Assembly (NCBI GenBank): GCA_038528965.1
Contig: JBCBEC010000006.1
Coordinates: 124,001-188,000 of the forward strand
Direction of reading: 5' to 3'
DNA length: 64,000 bases
Origin: Lewinella sp038528965
GTDB taxonomy: Bacteria; Bacteroidota; Bacteroidia; Chitinophagales; Saprospiraceae
Below, one piece after another: positions 18,901 to 27,334 of this stretch (positions within the stretch are counted from its first letter, which is position 1; each line of letters starts with the position of its first letter). The translations under genes were made by a program, and so were the position numbers. Below the pieces are notes generated by a model, which saw only the letters and a program-made list of their open reading frames with translations, was not told the DNA's origin and ran no database searches.

Positions 18901-21900
18901 AATTCACCACCATCAATAAATGCAGCAATCGTACCAGCCATTCTGGTTGCAATTACTGCCCATCCGACTGGGGTCAGTTCCATAATGTCCATGCCTACGT
19001 TAACGTAAGCTTCAATGAAATCGGCCAAATCCTCTAGCTGGCTGACAATGGCCTGCATTTGTACGGCATCCGTAAATTCTTTGAGTAGATCATGATCTTC
19101 CGCGAAGATTTCAATTTCATCTGCCTCTTGTATCGCGATCCGTTTGTCTTCAGGAGTAGTAAATTCACCTCCGACCATCTTCACGATTAGCACCGGCCCC
19201 GCTAGGTCCTCAGGGGTCATATCCGGATCATTCGTACCGTAGCCGGGATAGTACAGAAAATCGGTAATCACCTCCCGCAACTGCCAGGTAACGCCATCAA
19301 TAGTGAAGATATCGCCTTCGTTTATGGAGTATCCAGGGCCAACACTTTCTACAAAGCCAGGTCGACTCCCTTGACGCACTCGGCCGGCAAATCCAAATTG
19401 CTGCTGTTGGCTATCAAGTGCTTCTTGCAAAGACTCCTTCAGTCGCTCTAGCTTTCTCTTGTTGTTTTGTAGCCATCCATTCTCACGTTGTTCTGCAGAC
19501 AAAACCGCGAGTAAACCTGTTTCGTAGAATGGCGCTTCTGCTAATTCCCCATTCTCATTCCTGGGCCAATCCCCTATCTGTTCCTGCGCTTCTGAGGTCA
19601 AATTAATGACCATTTCTAACTGCGGGATAAAACTGATAAGCTGATAGAAATTTTCTACTTGTCGGAACTCCCGGTTTAAGTTATCAGCCTCTTCCAAAAA
19701 CATGGCCACCAAATGGTAGGGACGATCTTGCGCGGGGAACAAGCGGCGGGTTGCATCATGGAAGATATCGAGTACACGGTGCGGAATGCCGGAAGCCAAG
19801 CCACCCCCTAATTCATCCGAAAGTACGTTTAAATTGCTGCGCCCAGCTTCGTAGGCATCGTAAAGTGGTGGCAATAAACTCTGAAGGTAATTTCGGCGCT
19901 CATTCCGGGCAGCTACTCGAAGCGTGAGGATTAACTCTTGATGCACACGATCGAGTTCTGCGCCGAGGTCTCCTTCCAGCTCAATAGCAGATAATATAGG
20001 ATCGAATTCAAGTAGACCTGATTGAGCTTGAAAATCTGCCCGTTGCTCATCGCTCAGGACGGTAGTCCACCAGTAGTAAGCTTCGTTGAGGGTTATCAAC
20101 CACGTCAACCAATCAGGGTAGGTCGGGCCTTGTTCTTCTACCACGCCCTCTTCAGCACCTTGCGCTTGTTCTCCACTAGCTGGTCCTTCCTCTACCGTTT
20201 CGGCTGGAGGAGTTACTGTGGTGGCATGTTCTGCTTCATAAAACTGAAGAAGTACACTAAAGATGGGGTGATGTTGCAAGCGTACCGTTAATAAATGCAG
20301 GGGCGGTAGCGTCCAGAAAAATATACTATTGTTCCTTTCTAGCTGAGAAATCTGAAAAGGCAGTAAGGGCAATCGCTCAACGGTACCACTATCCGTTTCT
20401 TCAAAAAGCGGCATTCCCAATGCACTTGCCTTGGAGCGGTATTTTGGGTGACTCTTTAACAATGGTGCAATCATCGCCTCATCACCAGAACGGATCGAAT
20501 AGGCCACTTGAGTCATCTCAAATTTGCGTGGCATTTCTACACTATCACGAGTAGCTTGGTAAGCCCGTGAATAGTTAGAAAGACTTGGATCAAAGGTGTT
20601 ACTTAAGCTTGTAAGGTTGCGATCCAAGCTCTGGTAAAACTGGATTTCGTAAAAACGCTGCAAACCACTAATCGTCATCGGAGCTAAGCCTCGCATAATG
20701 GTCCCTCCATCAAAGTCTTCTGTCATGCGAAGGACGGACCTGCTTTCTACTTCTTCCCAATTCCCCAAAAGGGCAATGTAACTCTCTTCTTGTTCTCCTT
20801 CTTCCGGCCGCAAAACTGAATTAGCCAAATCCAGCATGGGCTGGTGCTGGATGAACGAACCAAAACTTAGTAGCCAGTCGGCCACCATTGCCCGATGAGC
20901 TACCCGCACATCAACTACATCCTGATTACCGGCTACAGCCTGCCCTTCACCGGTAGGATTTGCGGCATTGTAGACCGGAGGATTTTCCAAAATAGCAACC
21001 AGACGGCCAACCCGTATCATGAGCCAACCACCAAGTAAACGACTCTCGATTTCCTCCCGAGAAGCTTCACGATTTTGTCTGAGTTGTTGGCGAAGCTGTT
21101 GTAAAAATGGTCGCTCTAATTCTGTAAAGATGGCTCCTCCGATACTTCGGGCGGCTTCCTCTCTGCGGCTATTATAGGTTCCGGCAGTAGGCAAATCACC
21201 ATCTTGCAAAGCAAGTAAAGTGAAGGTATTTGTGAAAATTACTGACAGCAAATCAGTATAAGCCTCGTCATCTATAATGCTCAGTAAAAGCTCTCGGGCT
21301 GGGCCAAATTCACCAAAGCCGCCGCCTTGCTCCACTTGTAGATTAAATCCGCCTATACCTTGAAGATTATCCACTACAAAATCGGTAACCCCCTTCATCC
21401 GTGGAGTAAGTAGATCAACAACAGCCAATAATTCGTCCTGGACCGTATCGCCTAAAACCTCTGGATCATGATCCAGAAGTGCCTGGCAATAAGTAGAGAA
21501 AAGTTGCGCAATTCTGAGCCGCTGCCCTAAGTCGAGTTCAGTGAACGCCGTCCCGGGCGCAACCGTCTCGGCAATTTCTGTGATCTTGCTCGTCCGTAGT
21601 TGCTCAAACTGATCCAGTGCCCAAACACCAGCATAGAAGAGTTCATTATAAACTGGTGCACCAATAGTATTCCGACCACCAAGCAATTGTCTAGCAGATT
21701 GATGAAAACTCCTAGATACTCCATTAACCGAAAGGCGTCCAGCTGTGAGGTTGGATCTGCTTTGTCCAGCCAAGCTAGTTAGGATAGCAGAACTAAATGC
21801 GTCGCGGGCAATATAACCACCATTCTCCCCCTCGGCGATCACTAAGTCTAGCGGTTCAAGTACATCATAAAGGCGCCAAACCGTGAGAATCCAGTAATAG

Positions 21901-22805
21901 AGCGGTTCACCCTGTTCTTCCTGGATAATAGAAACAAGCGCCTCATAGGCTTCACTGGAATAAAAAACAGAACGGAATTCGTGTAGATCATCTGTATATA
22001 AAAGCACCCAATACAATAAGCTAGCGGCACGGTCGTAATCTTGCTCCAACTTCAGCACATCGTACAGAAAACCCAGAAAATGGGTTGGTAGACCACCGAG
22101 GGTGTTGTTTTCGATCCACTGATCAATTATTGGATTATTCGTATTCCAAAACGTCTGTAAGTCACCAGCGTTTTGAGCGATCAGATATAATTCCAGAAAA
22201 TCATTTATGCGCTCTCTAGCTTCGGCATCGCTAGTAGCGCCAAGATGTAAATTCGCCAGGTCTTCAACAGGTGGACTGGAAGTTCCCGTGATTGGGCTAG
22301 CGATGGCCTTTTGTATATGCTGTGCCGAACCGCTTGATTGCTCCAAAACCGTTTCACCCTGTTCATTAGTCTTTCCCAGCTGTTGTACCGCGTGCGCCAA
22401 CTCGTGGGCTATCAGTCCTTGCCCCTCTTTGGTATAGGGTTGGTATTCATTAATACCAAAGAATAGATCCCGCCCCGCAGCAAAAGCTCTGGCGCCATGT
22501 TGCTCTGCTGTGATAGCCGCATAGGCGTTACTGTGAATGCGAATTGAGCTGAGGTCTACGCCAAATTGTTTCTCTAGTCTAGTCCGAAGGCCTTCGGGCA
22601 TGGCCTTTCCCCAACTACCGGGCACCGAATAATGAGCAGTGGGTGCTGAGGACAAATGTTCAGCAATACCCATTTCTCCGCGCTGCATTCGACGAGCACT
22701 GGTTTCTGCCTCTCTTTCCCACCGCTGTGCAGCAGCAGACATGGGCTTCCTATTTACCCGCTGGGTATTGGAAGTTGGCTGCTGATTTTTGGTGAGTTTA
22801 GGCAT
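15909..22805 (-). CDS. Giant eCIS protein with two DUF4157 zincin modules and a His-rich C-terminal domain; putative cargo and/or tape measure
   Basis: The protein has 2298 aa from the ATG at 22805, which is preceded by a purine-rich AAGAAG. An in-frame ATG at 22853 would overlap the upstream gene by 41 bases and is less likely. Module 1 (~70-142): GLRTRLEKQFGVDLSSIRIHSN, then HELAH at 134-138. Residues ~150-1600 are mostly predicted helix, with an acidic Glu/Pro/Gly linker near 850-885 and hydrophobic helices near 1270-1300 and 1400-1460. Module 2 has GHDFGHVRLHQ and HELTH at 1705-1709. The C-terminal ~500 residues hold SHHMTQYLL (His2083-His2084) and, ~75 residues later, THRTGRLHVTG, suggestive of a metal-dependent nuclease-like fold but unproven. 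DUF4157 proteins are well known as eCIS-associated cargo. No other tape measure candidate exists in the operon, so a structural role is the alternative. Confidence 0.85.
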   Translation of the reverse strand: MPKLTKNQQPTSNTQRVNRKPMSAAAQRWEREAETSARRMQRGEMGIAEHLSSAPTAHYSVPGSWGKAMPEGLRTRLEKQFGVDLSSIRIHSNAYAAITAEQHGARAFAAGRDLFFGINEYQPYTKEGQGLIAHELAHAVQQLGKTNEQGETVLEQSSGSAQHIQKAIASPITGTSSPPVEDLANLHLGATSDAEARERINDFLELYLIAQNAGDLQTFWNTNNPIIDQWIENNTLGGLPTHFLGFLYDVLKLEQDYDRAASLLYWVLLYTDDLHEFRSVFYSSEAYEALVSIIQEEQGEPLYYWILTVWRLYDVLEPLDLVIAEGENGGYIARDAFSSAILTSLAGQSRSNLTAGRLSVNGVSRSFHQSARQLLGGRNTIGAPVYNELFYAGVWALDQFEQLRTSKITEIAETVAPGTAFTELDLGQRLRIAQLFSTYCQALLDHDPEVLGDTVQDELLAVVDLLTPRMKGVTDFVVDNLQGIGGFNLQVEQGGGFGEFGPARELLLSIIDDEAYTDLLSVIFTNTFTLLALQDGDLPTAGTYNSRREEAARSIGGAIFTELERPFLQQLRQQLRQNREASREEIESRLLGGWLMIRVGRLVAILENPPVYNAANPTGEGQAVAGNQDVVDVRVAHRAMVADWLLSFGSFIQHQPMLDLANSVLRPEEGEQEESYIALLGNWEEVESRSVLRMTEDFDGGTIMRGLAPMTISGLQRFYEIQFYQSLDRNLTSLSNTFDPSLSNYSRAYQATRDSVEMPRKFEMTQVAYSIRSGDEAMIAPLLKSHPKYRSKASALGMPLFEETDSGTVERLPLLPFQISQLERNNSIFFWTLPPLHLLTVRLQHHPIFSVLLQFYEAEHATTVTPPAETVEEGPASGEQAQGAEEGVVEEQGPTYPDWLTWLITLNEAYYWWTTVLSDEQRADFQAQSGLLEFDPILSAIELEGDLGAELDRVHQELILTLRVAARNERRNYLQSLLPPLYDAYEAGRSNLNVLSDELGGGLASGIPHRVLDIFHDATRRLFPAQDRPYHLVAMFLEEADNLNREFRQVENFYQLISFIPQLEMVINLTSEAQEQIGDWPRNENGELAEAPFYETGLLAVLSAEQRENGWLQNNKRKLERLKESLQEALDSQQQQFGFAGRVRQGSRPGFVESVGPGYSINEGDIFTIDGVTWQLREVITDFLYYPGYGTNDPDMTPEDLAGPVLIVKMVGGEFTTPEDKRIAIQEADEIEIFAEDHDLLKEFTDAVQMQAIVSQLEDLADFIEAYVNVGMDIMELTPVGWAVIATRMAGTIAAFIDGGEFDEFIREVQESPILGMDPAEIRDYVFGQVEEAFEPENLLMALFFGSARLFPSRPGRQDRNRPLARRRGVTAKFAKMGRRLANIGSMLNTSLVTVQRTVDFRVGQLQLFFLNHPLISRIFSWLAQNFAVLSSGGIQVAERTQQILDALGIELEEGTTPAEAFQGVIANGADQLSQRITDFLGGMSRIELPNEVLPMDEIIEVVIDLLIERLGTKGEVIARGIQLGLETAGLYDDLVSSVADAFDRANLNPNVFWEENVIPELSDFLSPRITTARDELTTALNGLGAMLPNIDLPTFTAPEGPVQVVASSSFEFEGGEAEGFSKAGINQGAKTQFSGAGAPLPGAIRKRAEGGFGHDFGHVRLHQGSEAKRLTQSAGAEALTSGSHIFLRPNLPYQSGFGRHVLNHELTHVLQHTGARPLGQRHSTKPQTGKKGSGVVLNPAREKEAETTARQVQQGRGSGPVPVRQSAKEGFSPGVSPDFMSRLLNKMVDANELLSSRQDLDTAARNVINLPQAIENSLGPLLNAIMEPFTGSISRATFEDTPMYRAASTRPPVAQLVANARTDLRRVLPAIADRVKRPARSAGTSTGSGPGFELNRSRMEGDIIRYLFARTGVLVKLKLRFQGAGLYGSRHGIPKITGNGPVAELKVRYLNIAKVAYSSTDNRSLWNTLTDSFSFSGYTSSNDDHKGILRSAIRRYVQQIGLSQNIWINSSFTFNQVGKRAVQRIYEEIVRGGGQQLEASDLPPVGQYLDSDGAASPGIGHIGLRLGLHKESNQQGRERESHHMTQYLLMEYFRNDKDHKAFPFLTESDNPYPGLRVNGDKTESFRHGSNTLDILGLGPQLSIRGGDMPAILLARRTHRTGRLHVTGNTAEDFGSSSGDAPSVVVDQWFKNALGTEFSSRAQYNQFRSSQGDAAVSGRIYTAMQTTYKNMRRLMMRQLEPALQNLETDYYNNLAEEANRTARTYEFSSPSAIRVFRAARQFNDRKMGEKGWDHSQGT

Positions 22806-22812
22806 ATGCTTC

Positions 22813-23046
22813 TTAAATCTTAGTTTGTATTTGTTGCCAAATCTGTTGAGCAATTCTTTCTACCAACTGAGGCTGACTTAGCGTGTCGGTTATTTCAAGC
22901 CGCAGATTGAGATTGTCCAGTTCTATGGTCTGGGATTCAGCTGGAACAAGTGCGGACAATCGCTGAATTACTTGACGGACAATTTCCTCGGCAGCATTAG
23001 GCGAGTAGCCCGGTAGTTGAATATTTAGTTCTCCAATCTCCAGCAT
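22813..23046 (-). CDS. Small eCIS protein (77 aa), unknown function
   Basis: The protein has 77 aa: a short beta segment (IGELNIQLPGYS), a helix (AAEEIVRQVIQRLSALVP), a beta hairpin (TIELDNLNLRLEI) and a C-terminal helix (LVERIAQQIWQQIQTKI). I do not recognise the family by name. It lies between the ATPase gene (4-base gap) and the giant DUF4157 gene (7-base gap), so it is almost certainly co-translated with them. The position suggests an adaptor or chaperone for the large protein, but that is inference from context only. Confidence 0.75.
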   Translation of the reverse strand: MLEIGELNIQLPGYSPNAAEEIVRQVIQRLSALVPAESQTIELDNLNLRLEITDTLSQPQLVERIAQQIWQQIQTKI

Positions 23047-23050
23047 CTCA

Positions 23051-25126
23051 TCAACTCGCTTTTAGTTTAGTTAATTGACGTTTCTGTTCCTTGATGATCA
23101 TCTTACGTAAATCCTGACTTAACCCTCTTCCTTCCTTGCGCCACTCACGCTCTACTCCTGATAGCAGGTGTGGCAGGCCAACTACCTGCTTACTCTTTTT
23201 AGCGCTGATGTAGGCCGACAGGATGATTAGTTTGATCTGTGCTCCGGTCAACTCCAAGTGTTCTGCCAGTACATTGGCTTCAATGGCTAAATCATTGGCA
23301 ATGGATGCTCCCAACATGCTTTCCAAAAGTCGATGCCAAATTTGTAGGCGCTGCTGAGCATCCGGGCGTGGAAATTCCAGCACATAGCGTAGTCGTCGGA
23401 TGAACCCGTAGTCGATGTTTCCTTTCTTATTGGAAGTGAGAAAAGCGATGCCCGGAAACTGCTCGATGGCCTGCAACAGGAAGTTGGTGTCCGTATTGGC
23501 AAAACGATCTTGAGCATCTTTCACCTCGGTCCGTTTTCCAAAGAGCGCATCAGCCTCATCGAATAGCAATACCACGTTCATATGCTTCGTCTGTTGAAGG
23601 ATGCGTTCCAGGTTCTTGGCGGTCTCTCCCACATATTTGCTTATTACGCTTGACAAATCGATCCTAAATAAGGGCAGGCGCAGCTGTGCGGCCACAACCT
23701 GGGCAGTCATTGTCTTTCCTGTTCCTGGAGGGCCGGTCAACAAAGCCAATAATCCTCTACCCTGTGGGAATAGCCGTCGGAGTTCGGGTAACTCCCAAAT
23801 ATTTCTCCGCTCTTCTGCTTCGTAAATCAGATCATTGAGTTGTTCTTTCAAAGCATTCCCCACTACGAGATCTTCCAATTCAAAAGGTGTTTGCATAGGC
23901 TGGGCGAGCTGCCCGAGTTGCAAATGTGCATGTTGCTTCAGGAAGTCTTCTAGCGCCTGTAAGTTCTGGGGCGGATGTTGTGCTAACTGCCGCAGTTGAC
24001 CAAGGGTCAGTTGGTATTGTTGCAACAGGCTTCGCCATTCATTAGCTTCGAATCCCTCTAAATTCTCTACCCAGTTACTAAATAAGTCTACCGTTTCGGC
24101 AGCACTCAGAGACGGGAGCGTCCACCGCTGATCTAATAAGCCTGGCTGACTAGAAATCGTCAAGCTGGCATTCCCAATGATAAATTGTAGCGGAAAAGGT
24201 GCAAAGTGAGCAGGCCAAATGCGCGCGCTCACCTGCTCCCCTTGCCAAGCAAGGGCACAGCCATCCAAAAAGGCCTGACGATAAGCGCACATGCAGTAAG
24301 TTGGCCACGCTTCCATAGGTACACCGATTGGAGACAAAACCAATAAAGGCATCCCCAAACCACCCGCCAAGTAAGCAGCGAGCGAGCGACGACCACTACC
24401 AGGTGGCCCCTCCAGATGCATTCGTACCCCCTGCCCTTGTTTCAATTTATTTGCAATTAATTCACCTAGGTGAGCAACCTCCCAGCTATCCAATGGCTTT
24501 TGTGCAGCCTTAAGATGCGCGCTGCCAATCAATAGGGGGTCTAAGTTTTCTTCTTGCAAGAGCCACTGATGAATAAAGGGATCAATCCTGAGGCAATATT
24601 CTTCTCCTGGACCAACGGACTCTAGTGAAATCAAGCGCCAGGTAAGGAGAGGCGACTCCGTCGGAATCGTATACGTCGTAGGGAGTTGATACAGTTTCTT
24701 TATTACCGATAAGGTCAAAAACGGTCGGTTTGCTTGATTCTTCAGGTAGGCACAAAGTCGTCCTAATTCTGGTTCCAAACTCAGTGCCCAACAGGCTTGT
24801 AGCACACAAGCCTCTTCCAACGACAATTCAAACACCTGGAGTAAATGCGCAAGTGGCGATTGTGGGTGGGCTGCTATTGCGGTTTCAGTTTCTTGCAGTG
24901 CTTCAGTAAAACTATCATCAAGTCCCTGATAGAATACCGTCTCTCGTTCCGGAATATCTTCTTGCCGCAAGATGATATCAATTTCTTGATCATAGGTCCC
25001 ATGAACATTGTCTTCTGAGCCAGCGCCGCTCCACAAATAGCGTAGCCAAGCTACGCGACGATCTGCACGTAAGCGAAAACGGTGTGTCACTAATGTTGCC
25101 AGGATGGATCTTGCTTTTTCTATCAT
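23051..25126 (-). CDS. eCIS AAA+ ATPase (Pvc15/Afp15-like)
   Basis: The protein has 691 aa. The C-terminal AAA+ domain is complete: Walker A GPPGTGKT at 465-472 (Lys471), Walker B LLFDEADALFG near 522-532, a sensor-1 TSNKKGNID and RRLRYVLEFPRPD. The N-terminal half has a degenerate P-loop, GPPGSGRR at 240-247, with Arg in place of the Lys, so it probably represents an inactive nucleotide-binding domain. Afp15-like ATPases are cytoplasmic. They are needed for particle assembly or cargo loading and are not part of the finished particle. The gene lies 4 bases downstream of the DUF4255 gene and just upstream of the 77-aa and giant DUF4157 genes, consistent with a role in loading. Confidence 0.94.
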   Translation of the reverse strand: MIEKARSILATLVTHRFRLRADRRVAWLRYLWSGAGSEDNVHGTYDQEIDIILRQEDIPERETVFYQGLDDSFTEALQETETAIAAHPQSPLAHLLQVFELSLEEACVLQACWALSLEPELGRLCAYLKNQANRPFLTLSVIKKLYQLPTTYTIPTESPLLTWRLISLESVGPGEEYCLRIDPFIHQWLLQEENLDPLLIGSAHLKAAQKPLDSWEVAHLGELIANKLKQGQGVRMHLEGPPGSGRRSLAAYLAGGLGMPLLVLSPIGVPMEAWPTYCMCAYRQAFLDGCALAWQGEQVSARIWPAHFAPFPLQFIIGNASLTISSQPGLLDQRWTLPSLSAAETVDLFSNWVENLEGFEANEWRSLLQQYQLTLGQLRQLAQHPPQNLQALEDFLKQHAHLQLGQLAQPMQTPFELEDLVVGNALKEQLNDLIYEAEERRNIWELPELRRLFPQGRGLLALLTGPPGTGKTMTAQVVAAQLRLPLFRIDLSSVISKYVGETAKNLERILQQTKHMNVVLLFDEADALFGKRTEVKDAQDRFANTDTNFLLQAIEQFPGIAFLTSNKKGNIDYGFIRRLRYVLEFPRPDAQQRLQIWHRLLESMLGASIANDLAIEANVLAEHLELTGAQIKLIILSAYISAKKSKQVVGLPHLLSGVEREWRKEGRGLSQDLRKMIIKEQKRQLTKLKAS

Positions 25127-25130
25127 TGAA

Positions 25131-26441
25131 TTATGGGCTTGTTATCCATTGTGGCGGCGATTCTGCACCATTCACTATTATTCTTAAAGAAAGTACTGTG
25201 CCAGGAGCAGTCCCCGCAGGTAAGCGGAATCGCAAAGTCGCGGCATCCATCAAGCCAAACTCTCCCTCTGCCAGCACAAGCGGATCTGCTGCTGCAGTCA
25301 GGGCTTGCTCTTGCAACAATACTTGTACTTGTTCGCTGTCTAGATCGGCGTCGACCCAACGGTAACCAATCACTTCGTAGAAGTTGTCGCCCCCTGGAGG
25401 GTTGACGGTATCAATGCGCGGTGTAATGGTAATAGGTATCTGATTGGACAACTGAGGGAAAGCTCGGCTCTGCCCATCTGGCATAGTTCGATAGCGGGTA
25501 ATCCGTACTTGTAGACCGTAAACTCCGGGCAATAGATTGACCGGATTGCCGTTCTCCAAAGTTGCTGTTTCTGGCAACTCAAATTGCAAACGATCTCCCT
25601 GCGAACTGATATTCCAGCTGTTATCACTAACAGCTGATTGATTATCCCAACTGTCCCATCGTCCGTTCAGTAATACTTCCTGTCGGTCACCGCCCAAACT
25701 GCTACCCCAGAGGTATACCAAACTAGTCGTTCCAGCGGCTGGCGGTGCTTGGGCAGGTTGTAGCTTAATATTGGTAGGCTGGATGGTTCCTGGCCGGGTG
25801 AAGGACAAGATATTCTGACTATTATGCAGGCGCGGCGCCTGGTGTACAAAGGTCTGCAGGCCATATTGCAAGACCCGACTGGTGCGCTGATCCAAAGTAT
25901 CTGGTTCGAGCAGAACAACACTCAACTCATAGTAAGCGGAGAGCTTAACCGGAGCAGTTCCAGCCGTCCAGAATTGTACCGCTTCATGGTAAGGAATAGC
26001 CTGCATACTGACCTCAAAGCGGTTATCTCGTCCACGTAACAATGGTTGCATTACCGTTACACCATTGATTACAGTGGTATCATCAATACGAGGATAGTCG
26101 TGTAGCGCTTTCATGGCAATGCCCATCATGAGTTGCTCATCAAATGCACCTTGAGATTCCTCACTCAATAAACTATTGGCGCTTAATTGATAATACAGGT
26201 TTAATGCCAGATGGGTAAAACGCTTCGGAGCTCCTTGCTGGCCAAGGGCAGGTGTATTCTGGTAACTCGGATTAGGTTTCACGTGATAGAGGTAAAACCC
26301 CAAACCATTTTCAGTAACCCGGCTAGGAGGCTCAGGCAGAATGGTAGGCGGAGCGTCGGACCAAGCATCCGCAATGACGAAGGCCTGCTCTAGGAGCGTT
26401 GTCATGCTTCTGGTCACCAAAGAAAGATCTGCTAACGCCAT
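25131..26441 (-). CDS. eCIS tail terminator/cap protein, Pvc16-like (DUF4255) with Ig-like C-terminal domains
   Basis: The protein has 436 aa. The N-terminal ~190 residues match Pvc16_N/DUF4255: start MALADLSLVTRSMTTLLEQAF, GLGFYLYHVKPNPSYQN, THLALNLYYQLSAN, YPRIDDTTVI and LSAYYELSVVLLEPD. The C-terminal part (from ~225) contains beta-sandwich repeats of the IPT/TIG kind (SLVYLWGSSLGGDRQEVLLNG, NQIPITITPRIDTV). Pvc16/Afp16 caps the distal end of tube and sheath and sets particle length. The extra Ig-like domains could decorate the cap. The gene precedes the ATPase by 4 bases. Confidence 0.92.
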   Translation of the reverse strand: MALADLSLVTRSMTTLLEQAFVIADAWSDAPPTILPEPPSRVTENGLGFYLYHVKPNPSYQNTPALGQQGAPKRFTHLALNLYYQLSANSLLSEESQGAFDEQLMMGIAMKALHDYPRIDDTTVINGVTVMQPLLRGRDNRFEVSMQAIPYHEAVQFWTAGTAPVKLSAYYELSVVLLEPDTLDQRTSRVLQYGLQTFVHQAPRLHNSQNILSFTRPGTIQPTNIKLQPAQAPPAAGTTSLVYLWGSSLGGDRQEVLLNGRWDSWDNQSAVSDNSWNISSQGDRLQFELPETATLENGNPVNLLPGVYGLQVRITRYRTMPDGQSRAFPQLSNQIPITITPRIDTVNPPGGDNFYEVIGYRWVDADLDSEQVQVLLQEQALTAAADPLVLAEGEFGLMDAATLRFRLPAGTAPGTVLSLRIIVNGAESPPQWITSP

Positions 26442-26462
26442 AAATAAGGATTACAATAGGGT

Positions 26463-27323
26463 TTACAATTGGCCCAGTCCGTAGCGTAATGGGCTTGTTA
26501 ATGGGTTTGAATTATTCCGGCTGCGCTGTTTTCTTCGCCGTTTTTGCGGTCCCTTTTTGGGAGGCTGAGGTGCTGGCGCTTCTGGTTGAATCACTTCCAC
26601 ATTTATCCTACCAATGCGAATAGTTGGTTGCGATGGTGATTCGACTGGTGGCAGTTCTTCTTGTTCTTTCGGTTGCAGTGGTGTAGGCGCCAGCTTGCTC
26701 ACATGCGGAATCCGAGTTTGTTGATCCGGTGTTCTCGGCATAACAAGCTGGGCGCTCTCTTTCTCTCTTAAAGGCACTTCATCCTCAAGCCGAGGCGAAA
26801 GTTCCTCTTGTGCTTTCTTGACTACCGGCTGCAGGCTATTGGTGTCAACCTGGGTGGGTAGTGGCGGGGTAATACTGATTTGTTCTTTTACTACAGTGCT
26901 TTCCTCCGATGGGATAACTTCCTCTGATTCGCCCGAGCCAATAGGTTCAACAATCTGTTGTTGGATTATTGGGGTTGGTGGACTTGGCTCCAGGATTCGT
27001 TCTTCCTTTTGGGAGATAGAATCTGCCGGTGTATCGCTACTTTTTCTTGGCGGATCGTTATCCAAAGCTGCAGTTGGTGGCTCAAGCCCCTTGTCTTGTG
27101 GTGGTACAACCATCATAGCCTGACTTTCCGGTCCAACAGGCTGAATCAGCTGCTTTGATCCCGGAATCACATCCGATGGCGTATCCATTGTTGGTCTAGC
27201 CGATTCTTCAAAAGGATCGACCACAACGTCTCGTTCAACCGGCTTCACCGGATCGGCCGGCCGCAGTTTAGGCGCCTCTGCCTTGGGCTGAATTCTTCCT
27301 TGAATACGAGCAAAGTAACTCAT
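26463..27323 (-). CDS. Proline/glutamate-rich eCIS linker protein with a C-terminal IRIGRINVEV motif
   Basis: The protein has 286 aa and low complexity: Pro, Glu, Gln and Thr/Ser-rich from residue ~10 to ~225, so probably disordered. It ends with an ordered strand TIRIGRINVEVIQ, a Pro stretch and a basic cluster (KKGPQKRRRKQRSR). Short strands of the type (I/V)xIGRI-x-V are recurrent near DUF4255 genes in eCIS loci as I remember them. The protein sits between the zinc-ribbon protein (11-base gap) and the cap gene. Its role is unknown. It could tether a component or act as a cargo-binding or length-related linker. The polar low-complexity sequence means boundaries depend on the start, which is the only ATG near the preceding gene. 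Confidence 0.75.
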   Translation of the reverse strand: MSYFARIQGRIQPKAEAPKLRPADPVKPVERDVVVDPFEESARPTMDTPSDVIPGSKQLIQPVGPESQAMMVVPPQDKGLEPPTAALDNDPPRKSSDTPADSISQKEERILEPSPPTPIIQQQIVEPIGSGESEEVIPSEESTVVKEQISITPPLPTQVDTNSLQPVVKKAQEELSPRLEDEVPLREKESAQLVMPRTPDQQTRIPHVSKLAPTPLQPKEQEELPPVESPSQPTIRIGRINVEVIQPEAPAPQPPKKGPQKRRRKQRSRNNSNPLTSPLRYGLGQL

Positions 27324-27334
27324 TGAAAATCAGT

